From: Desulfomonilia bacterium
GTDB taxonomy: Bacteria > Desulfobacterota > Desulfomonilia > UBA1062
Length of the DNA: 64,000 bases
Assembly (NCBI GenBank): GCA_036567785.1
Contig: DATCTV010000033.1
Coordinates: 29,367-93,366, forward strand
Reading direction: 5' to 3'
The translations under genes and the position numbers were made by a program. Below are positions 58,473 through 64,000 of the stretch, piece by piece (position 1 is the stretch's first letter; every line of letters begins with the position of its first letter). The notes under the pieces are model-generated. The model did no database searches. It saw only the letters and a list, made by a program, of their open reading frames with translations, and had not been told where the DNA came from.

Positions 58473-59121
58473 CATAGGCTTTTCATTTTTACTAAAAAAC
58501 TTAATAGTGCTTAAAGATGTGCTTATATCTTATTACGGTATATTTGCGGCGTCTTCCTTCCTGTTATACTTTTTATTGGAAAATACTACTGAAGCGAACA
58601 AGATATATAGTCAAATGAAAGATGACGCTAAGAAAGATTTTTTAACCGGATTGAACAATGTCAGGCAATTTGACACGCTATTAAATAAAGCCATTAACGA
58701 AGCAAATGAAAGAAATGAAAATCTCTCGTTTCTTTTTATTGATGTTGATTTTTTTAAAAAAGTAAATGACACTTACGGGCATACTGAAGGAGATCTTGTC
58801 TTAAAACAACTAGGCGATATCATCAAAAATACTTGCCGGAGTTTTGATATTGTTTCCCGAAACGGAGGCGAGGAGTTTTCAGCTATACTTCTTGATTGCC
58901 CGTTAGATCGAGCTGTCAAAGTTGCTGAACGCGTTAGAAACAATATTGAGCATCATGGTTTTATTTTGAGCACTGGCCAAGAGATAAAAATGACTGTATC
59001 AATAGGCGTTTCGTCATATCCGGAAGATACATTAGATGCCGACAAGCTTGTAGAATACTCTGATATTGCTCTATATAATGCAAAAAGAGAAGGCAGAAAT
59101 AATGTAAGCACAAAAAAATAG
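58473..59121 (+). pseudogene. GGDEF half of a split diguanylate cyclase
   Basis: About 215 residues with two hydrophobic segments (DIGFSFLLKNLIVL, YYGIFAASSFLLYFLL), a linker helix and a complete GGDEF domain starting at KKDFLTGLNNVRQFD. The active site is GGEEF, with FIDVDFFKKVNDTYGH upstream, and RSFD five residues before it is a proper inhibitory site. The reading frame opens only with a TTG in foreign-looking sequence at 58420. It probably was joined to the 5TM-LYT half at 52760-53227. Confidence 0.72.
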
Positions 59122-59196
59122 CGGCTGCATGAGGGTTTACGAACGTTATGGTCATGAGAGGGTTTGTCTGGAAAGTACGGTATTTAGCCTAAGCAT

Positions 59197-59242
59197 AAAT
59201 ACAAAGGCATCAAGATTTGCTGTCCTGATGCCTTTGTATTTT
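59197..59242 (+). terminator. Terminator after the GGDEF gene half
   Basis: A perfect 16-bp stem, AAATACAAAGGCATCA / TGATGCCTTTGTATTT, with a 13-base loop and a short T-run. Confidence 0.8.
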
Positions 59243-59395
59243 CCTGTATGAAATTGTAATTTTGGAGGTCATTTCTCTCCAACGACCCTTTGTCATCTAT
59301 GAAAACGGCCAAAAAAACGGGCCAAAATTTGCACTTTTTTGCTTCGATTTTTGTTCATTTTTGGCTTGCAAACCACAACATCTTGTGGTCAAAGT

Positions 59396-60760
59396 CTACT
59401 TTTTGTCCTCCGAACCACATTTCGTCATCATTATTATCGTTTCAACGTGCCCCGTCCATGGGAACATATCTACCGGCTGCACCTCAAGCACCTCAAACCC
59501 ATTCTCCGCAAGATAATTCAAATCCCTCGCCAACGTCGCAGGATTACATGACACATAGACAATCCTTTTGGGTCCCATATCCACCAAAGTCTTAAGCAGT
59601 TTCTCATCGCAGCCCTTCCTTGGAGGGTCAAGTACCACCACATCAGCCCTTTGGGTCAACTCCACCTTTTCTGCTTCCCCTACAATAAACTCTGTATTTT
59701 TAATACAGTTTATTTCTGCGTTTTTCACCGCATCTCTTATTGCATCGGCTACTACCTCTATGCCGTAGACCTTTCTCGCTTTCCTGGCCAGAAACAATGA
59801 TATGGTCCCTGTTCCGCAGTACAGGTCGTATACCACCTCATTTCCTGTCAAATCCGCATATTGGAGTGCCTTTCCATAGAGCACCTCAGTCTGCACTGGG
59901 TTTACCTGGAAAAATGCAAGGGGAGATATTCTGAATTTTAAATCCTCTATGTATTCTGTGATAAAATCTTCACCATATATTTTAATATTCTCTTCACCCA
60001 TAATAATATTGGTGTTTTTTCTGTTGATGTTCAGATAAATGCTTTTTATTGATGGCTCCCTTTCAACCAGTTCTTGAATCAGCTTGTCCTTATGCGGAAA
60101 GTCTTTTCCGTTTATAACAATAACAACCATGGTTTCCCTTGTTTTAAAGCCTTCCCTGGTCATTATATGCCTTACAAGTCCTGTACCTTTGGCTTCATCG
60201 TACGGAACAATCTTATATCTATGCATGAATCCACTTACAGCATCCTTTATCCGATCACTGGTTTCATTCTGAATTCCGCAGCCCTTGCACTCTATGATCT
60301 CATGAGATCGTCTTGCATAAAATCCTGCAATCGGCTTATCTGTACCTGCTCTAACAGGATACTGGGCCTTGTTTCTATAATTAAATGGATCCTTCGTACC
60401 GATTGTCTCATGGATTATTACATCTTCCAGCTTGCCTATCCTTTTTATGCTTTCTTTCACAAGGTTGGTTTTAAACCTGAGTTGTGCTTCCATGCTCATG
60501 TGCTGCAAGCTGCAGCCGCCGCATTTTTCAAAGGCCGGGCAGAATGGTGATATTCGGCTGGCAGACGGGTTTATGATCTCCACCAATCGGCCTACCGAGT
60601 AGGACTTGCTAACTTTAGTGATCCTTACAAGTACCTCTTCGCCTTCCAAGGCATCATCAACAAACACCGTGAACCCATCCACCCTGCCAACTCCCTGGCC
60701 CTCGTGGTTCATTCCGGTTATAGTAATCCTGTATTCCTTATCTTTTTCAACAATCGGCAT
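59396..60760 (-). CDS. rlmD: 23S rRNA (uracil-1939-C5)-methyltransferase RlmD-like
   Basis: The 454-residue enzyme has a TRAM domain (residues 1-60, MNHEGQGVGRVDGFTVFVDDAL), an iron-sulfur site CPAFEKCGGCSLQHM, the AdoMet motif VYDLYCGTGTISLFLA, VVLDPPRKGCDEKLL and the catalytic Cys in YVSCNPATLARDL. All point to the RlmD/RumA family. As a housekeeping rRNA modification gene it marks the host chromosome. Confidence 0.9.
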   Translation of the reverse strand: MPIVEKDKEYRITITGMNHEGQGVGRVDGFTVFVDDALEGEEVLVRITKVSKSYSVGRLVEIINPSASRISPFCPAFEKCGGCSLQHMSMEAQLRFKTNLVKESIKRIGKLEDVIIHETIGTKDPFNYRNKAQYPVRAGTDKPIAGFYARRSHEIIECKGCGIQNETSDRIKDAVSGFMHRYKIVPYDEAKGTGLVRHIMTREGFKTRETMVVIVINGKDFPHKDKLIQELVEREPSIKSIYLNINRKNTNIIMGEENIKIYGEDFITEYIEDLKFRISPLAFFQVNPVQTEVLYGKALQYADLTGNEVVYDLYCGTGTISLFLARKARKVYGIEVVADAIRDAVKNAEINCIKNTEFIVGEAEKVELTQRADVVVLDPPRKGCDEKLLKTLVDMGPKRIVYVSCNPATLARDLNYLAENGFEVLEVQPVDMFPWTGHVETIIMMTKCGSEDKK

Positions 60761-60879
60761 TGTTACCCTCCAATAAAAACTTGTTCAATTCTTCTCTGGT
60801 GTAGATTTCATCCAATCCAACCAGCTAACTCCCAAATCGTTCCCCAAATCATGAATCATATCTGTTGTACTTCTGCCAA
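60761..60879 (-). other. Short gap with a coding-like remnant
   Basis: The minus strand can be read as CYEVVGRSTTDMIHDLGND followed by LGVSWLDEIYTREELNKFLL in one frame without a clear start. It may be the tail of a decayed gene between the methyltransferase and rlmD. Not identified. Confidence 0.3.
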
Positions 60880-61569
60880 CTACTTCATAGCAAGATAAAC
60901 CGCCACGTTATAGTATTTCCAAACAATATCCATAGTATTAAAACCGGCTTCCTTAAGCATCTCAAGGTGCTTCATCATTGATATGGGCGAATCCTCTCTG
61001 AAATGCAGAGGCATCCAAGCTTTTTCAATTTCCTCCATAGGAACTGACTTTGACATGTACTCCTTCCATTTTCCCAAATACATATCATGAAGCCACTCAT
61101 AAGATGCAAGCACAACATCTCCGTTTATAAATATTCCTCCGGGCTTTACACTATCAGAAATCTTCCTGTAAAAACCCATCTTGTCGTCATCCGTTACCAG
61201 ATGGTGGAGTGCAAGAGAAGACACCACAACGTCATACCTTTTGTCAAACTCAAACTGATAAAAATCACAGTTAATATACCTTGCCCCCTTGGCATCACAA
61301 AGCTTTCTTTCAGCCATCTTAAGCATTCTTGGGGCCATATCCACACAGGTAAACCTTGCATTAGGGTATATATCCAATATCGCCTTGGAAATTGTACCTG
61401 TTCCGCAGCCAAGATCTATAACCTCAATTGACTCATCCTTCTTAAAGGGTATGCAATCAGCTATTGTCTTTACCATATGGGTGTAATACGGCATGAGTTT
61501 TCTTATTATTCCGTCATATTCTTCCGCTTCCTCATCAAAATGAGTCTTGATACCCTCCATTTTATCCAT
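60880..61569 (-). CDS. Class I SAM-dependent methyltransferase
   Basis: The 229-residue protein starts at MDKMEGIKTHFDEEAEEYDGIIRKLMP, six bases after GGGGG. AdoMet motifs are EVIDLGCGTGTISKAIL, FTCVDMAPRMLKMAE and DVVVSSLALHHL. The overall form is that of small-molecule or ubiquinone/tRNA-type methyltransferases; the substrate is not predictable. Confidence 0.85.
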   Translation of the reverse strand: MDKMEGIKTHFDEEAEEYDGIIRKLMPYYTHMVKTIADCIPFKKDESIEVIDLGCGTGTISKAILDIYPNARFTCVDMAPRMLKMAERKLCDAKGARYINCDFYQFEFDKRYDVVVSSLALHHLVTDDDKMGFYRKISDSVKPGGIFINGDVVLASYEWLHDMYLGKWKEYMSKSVPMEEIEKAWMPLHFREDSPISMMKHLEMLKEAGFNTMDIVWKYYNVAVYLAMK

Positions 61570-61621
61570 AAACATCCCCCTGTAAGATTGTTCCACAATT
61601 CTATCTTAAACTTTATTATAC

Positions 61622-63928
61622 TTACATCCCTTTACCCATAATACGATCTAAAACCTTTGTCGTCTCACCTGTATAATATATATCCAGCTTATGAAGTGCC
61701 CTGGTCATAGCTACATACAGAAGCTTTATATCCAGTTCACCTTCGGTGTAGTTCTCTGCTCCTGCAATAATAACAGCATCAAACTCAAGACCTTTGGAGA
61801 GATAGGACGGTACAAGAACCATTCCGCCCTGATATTTATCCTCCTTACCTGTTATGAGCTGCAATTGGAGAACATCCTTTTTCATAATCCCTTGAATCGT
61901 TTTGCACTCATCAAGTGTTTTGCATATAACAGCAATAGAATTTATCCCCTTTTCTTTAAGCTCCGATATTGCAGCCGACATAGCCTTAGCCATCTCCTTG
62001 GTGCTTTGATTTCCTATAAGCCTTACAGGATCTCCATGCCTGAAGACTGGCTTTGCAAGAATGATTTCATCGTCATCCAGCAAACTTATAACCTTATTGG
62101 CAGCATCCATTATTTCAATGGATGTACGATAACTCTGTTGAAGAGTAAGGTATTCTGGTTTTTTGTCCTTATAAACCTCCTCCTTTACTTCCTTCCAGTT
62201 TTTAATGCCCCTGTATGAATGAATTCCCTGACACAGGTCACCTAAAAGTGTAAAGGAGCTGTCCTTTATAATCATTTTTAACGCAAAGAGTTGAAAAACG
62301 CTGAAGTCCTGAACCTCGTCAATTACGATCTGCCTCACAGGAATTTTTTCATCTATGCCGTGTATAAGGAATTTCAAGTATATCAAAGGAGCAAAGTCTT
62401 CAATCTCAATAAACCCTGAAGCGATGATCTCTGACGAATACTTCCTCAGGTATGCCACAATATCCCTGTCCGCAAGCCCCTCCGACAGTTTTAGAAGCAA
62501 TTCTTCATTTTCCATAAGCTCTCTATAGTATTCCCAGGGGCTAAACTTTGATATTCTCTTTACATATTCACCTACGGCTTTTTTAGAGTAGGCTTCAATC
62601 CTGTTTATACGCTCGTTCCTTGAGTCAATGGCTTCGATTATAAGCTTTTGCCGCTCATCGCCAGGCGGCATAGTGAGTTTAAGCCAGTCAACCTCCATAT
62701 CGGACTTTGCATGCAGTGCATTGATGATTTTTTCTTTCATTACCTTCATTCTGGTATTTAGATGTTTCTTGATCTCATCTATCCTTTTTACCAGAGGCCA
62801 CCTTTTATAATCTCTAAGAAAAAGCCTGTTAATTTCATCATATGGGTATACAACAATTCCTTCAATCTTAAAGTCTTCCTTTGGCAGAAAAACGGTTTCT
62901 ACATATTCAACATACCTTTCCATAATGGTTTTAAATGCCATGGATGTTTTAAGGACTGTAGCCTCATAAAAAAGCCTTCTGTCTTCAATGTCCTTTTTAT
63001 TATCAGCAGCCTTTTTATCCTCAATAAAGCTTATAAGCTTCTCATTGCCGTCCCTTACCTTGAACTTTTTACCCAAAAGATTCATGGCGAAGCTTTCAAA
63101 GGTTGTCTGACTGACCCTTTCAACACCAAGCTCCGGCAATACCTCCGATATATAGTTTAAAAAAAGCTTATTTGGTGCTATAATCATGAAGCTTTCCGGC
63201 TTCAAAGTTTTTTCATGGGTATAGAGAAGGTATGCTATCCTGTGAAGGGCAATAGTGGTTTTACCGCTGCCTGCCGCCCCCTGAACGATCATAGGCTTCC
63301 ATATATCAGCCCTGATGATTCTGTTCTGTTCTACCTGGATGGTTGAAACAATTTCCTTGAGCCTGTTGTCCGCACTTGCTCCCAGATAGGACTGAAGAAA
63401 ATCATCATTTGTAGTTATATCTATGTCAAATATCTCCCGAAGCTCTCCCTCTTCTATGGAAAACTGCCTTTTTAAAGTCAGGCTGCCTTTTATATTGCCG
63501 TCTGGACATACATAATGGGCTTCCCCAAGCCTCTCTTCATAGTACAGGTTTGCAACAGGTGCCCTCCAGTCAACTATTATGACCTCCTGGTCTTCTTCTC
63601 TCATAAGAGACATCTTGCCTATATATAAATTTTCCTTTTTTTCTTTTCCCTCTTCAGTAAAATCAACCCTTGCAAAATAAGGCTTTCCTGTTGCGGTATA
63701 CAGATTACGAAGCTTAAGCTCCATGCTTCCCTGAAGCAGCGAATTAATCATCAATTCAACATAGCTTTGACTGCTATCGCCGCTCTGATGCCTTTTAAGC
63801 TGTTCCACATCACTATCAAGCTTTTTCTTCCTGTTTAATGTGGCATCAAGGGTTTTTTTAACATAATCCAGTGTATACCTGCACCTTTCCAGCTCAGCTT
63901 TATATTCCGGATGGTTTGCAGCTGGCAT
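61622..63928 (-). CDS. helD: HelD-like UvrD/Rep-family helicase (RNA polymerase recycling)
   Basis: The 768-residue protein has an N-terminal coiled coil (residues 1-60), Walker A GAAGSGKTTIALHRIAYLLY, IDEVQDFSVFQLFALK (motif II), LGDLCQGIHSYRGIKNW (motif III), QSYRTSIEIMDAAN (motif IV) and a C-terminal VAMTRALHKLDIY (motif VI). This is the layout of HelD, which frees RNA polymerase from nucleic acid. It starts behind AGGAGG. Confidence 0.9.
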   Translation of the reverse strand: MPAANHPEYKAELERCRYTLDYVKKTLDATLNRKKKLDSDVEQLKRHQSGDSSQSYVELMINSLLQGSMELKLRNLYTATGKPYFARVDFTEEGKEKKENLYIGKMSLMREEDQEVIIVDWRAPVANLYYEERLGEAHYVCPDGNIKGSLTLKRQFSIEEGELREIFDIDITTNDDFLQSYLGASADNRLKEIVSTIQVEQNRIIRADIWKPMIVQGAAGSGKTTIALHRIAYLLYTHEKTLKPESFMIIAPNKLFLNYISEVLPELGVERVSQTTFESFAMNLLGKKFKVRDGNEKLISFIEDKKAADNKKDIEDRRLFYEATVLKTSMAFKTIMERYVEYVETVFLPKEDFKIEGIVVYPYDEINRLFLRDYKRWPLVKRIDEIKKHLNTRMKVMKEKIINALHAKSDMEVDWLKLTMPPGDERQKLIIEAIDSRNERINRIEAYSKKAVGEYVKRISKFSPWEYYRELMENEELLLKLSEGLADRDIVAYLRKYSSEIIASGFIEIEDFAPLIYLKFLIHGIDEKIPVRQIVIDEVQDFSVFQLFALKMIIKDSSFTLLGDLCQGIHSYRGIKNWKEVKEEVYKDKKPEYLTLQQSYRTSIEIMDAANKVISLLDDDEIILAKPVFRHGDPVRLIGNQSTKEMAKAMSAAISELKEKGINSIAVICKTLDECKTIQGIMKKDVLQLQLITGKEDKYQGGMVLVPSYLSKGLEFDAVIIAGAENYTEGELDIKLLYVAMTRALHKLDIYYTGETTKVLDRIMGKGM

Positions 63929-63956
63929 GAATTAAACACCTCCTATAGAATTTGTT

Positions 63957-64000
63957 ATTAAGTATATTAAGTATATTAAGTATATTAAGTATATTAAGTA
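63957..64000. repeat. 9-bp tandem repeat running off the right edge
   Basis: The unit ATTAAGTAT is repeated almost five times without a mismatch from 63957 to the window end. It lies upstream of helD, in or near its promoter; the total copy number is unknown. Confidence 0.85.

Noticed and set aside
53223..58482. CATAGGCTTT at both edges of the ATPase-TVP38 block as a target-site duplication
   Set aside because: The two copies are read in different frames of the supposed original gene, so a simple duplication does not restore it. It remains only a hint.
59262..59595. Plus-strand frames downstream of the GGDEF half
   Set aside because: They overlap the 3' end of rlmD in antisense and lack coding features.

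Overview
The window joins two kinds of DNA. Positions 1 to about 52.4 kb are G+C-rich, almost all genes run on the minus strand, and the content is that of a large integrative and conjugative element (ICE) of Clostridia/Oscillospirales type: VirD4 coupling protein, MobP-type relaxase, VirB4, PrgI, TrbL/VirB6, NlpC/P60 hydrolase, SpoVG, YodL, DUF3848/DUF4320-type proteins. The element is cut by the left edge and no integrase or left end is visible. Positions from about 52.7 to 64 kb are A+T-rich and look like a clostridial chromosome: rlmD, a SAM methyltransferase, a HelD helicase, a NiCo-riboswitch-controlled P-type ATPase, and a diguanylate cyclase found in two pieces.

Layout of the ICE in the direction of transcription (right to left). 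52.3-47.7 kb: establishment/defence-evasion genes (ArdA-like protein, adenine methylase, AbrB-like regulators, small proteins). 47.6-43 kb: a 1,537-residue repeat-rich surface protein with SLH-like segments. 42.9-41.1 kb: YodL and SpoVG-type proteins. 41.1-33.5 kb: a compact Tad pilus operon (pilin, prepilin peptidase, CpaB, TadZ, TadA, TadB, TadC, two pseudopilin-like proteins, DUF3848). 33.5-28.7 kb: a Tn554-like element with three tyrosine recombinases and a small DUF6262-like protein. 28.7-21.7 kb: type IV secretion genes with an orphan cytosine methylase and a nucleotide-salvage-like protein. 21.7-16.2 kb: a cargo segment (unknown protein, AbiE toxin-antitoxin pair, P1 peptidase plus covalent flavoprotein) between the PrgI-side genes and virB4. 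16.1-10.4 kb: virB4, an amidoligase/GGCT pair, a divergently transcribed XRE regulator, a SLOG protein, the NlpC/P60 hydrolase. 10.3-0 kb: ParM/ParR partition genes, several small proteins, a candidate oriT, RHH accessory protein, relaxase with Sel1 repeats, TOPRIM protein, VirD4.

Two patterns run across the ICE that no single gene explains. First, about thirteen otherwise unrelated cytosolic accessory proteins end in the same kind of tail: a Glu/Gln/Gly-rich stretch followed by Met/Leu alternating with polar residues (GMTMNM, GLSMSM, GMKLQL, GMQLKL, GPQMSM, GLQMNM). The structural T4SS, Tad, partition, methylase and transposon proteins lack it. It could be a delivery signal for the T4SS, a docking peptide, a degron, or a substrate for the element's amidoligase. 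Second, a dozen or so intrinsic-terminator-like hairpins lie directly in front of Shine-Dalgarno sequences inside the unidirectional gene string, often leaving no room for a new promoter. This suggests antitermination or RNA-processing control.

The chromosomal side holds a NiCo riboswitch with a terminator in front of a P2-type ATPase, followed by a small membrane protein, a double-zinc-ribbon protein overlapping a small protein kinase, and a TVP38-type membrane protein. These lie between the 5TM-LYT half and the GGDEF half of what appears to have been one diguanylate cyclase.
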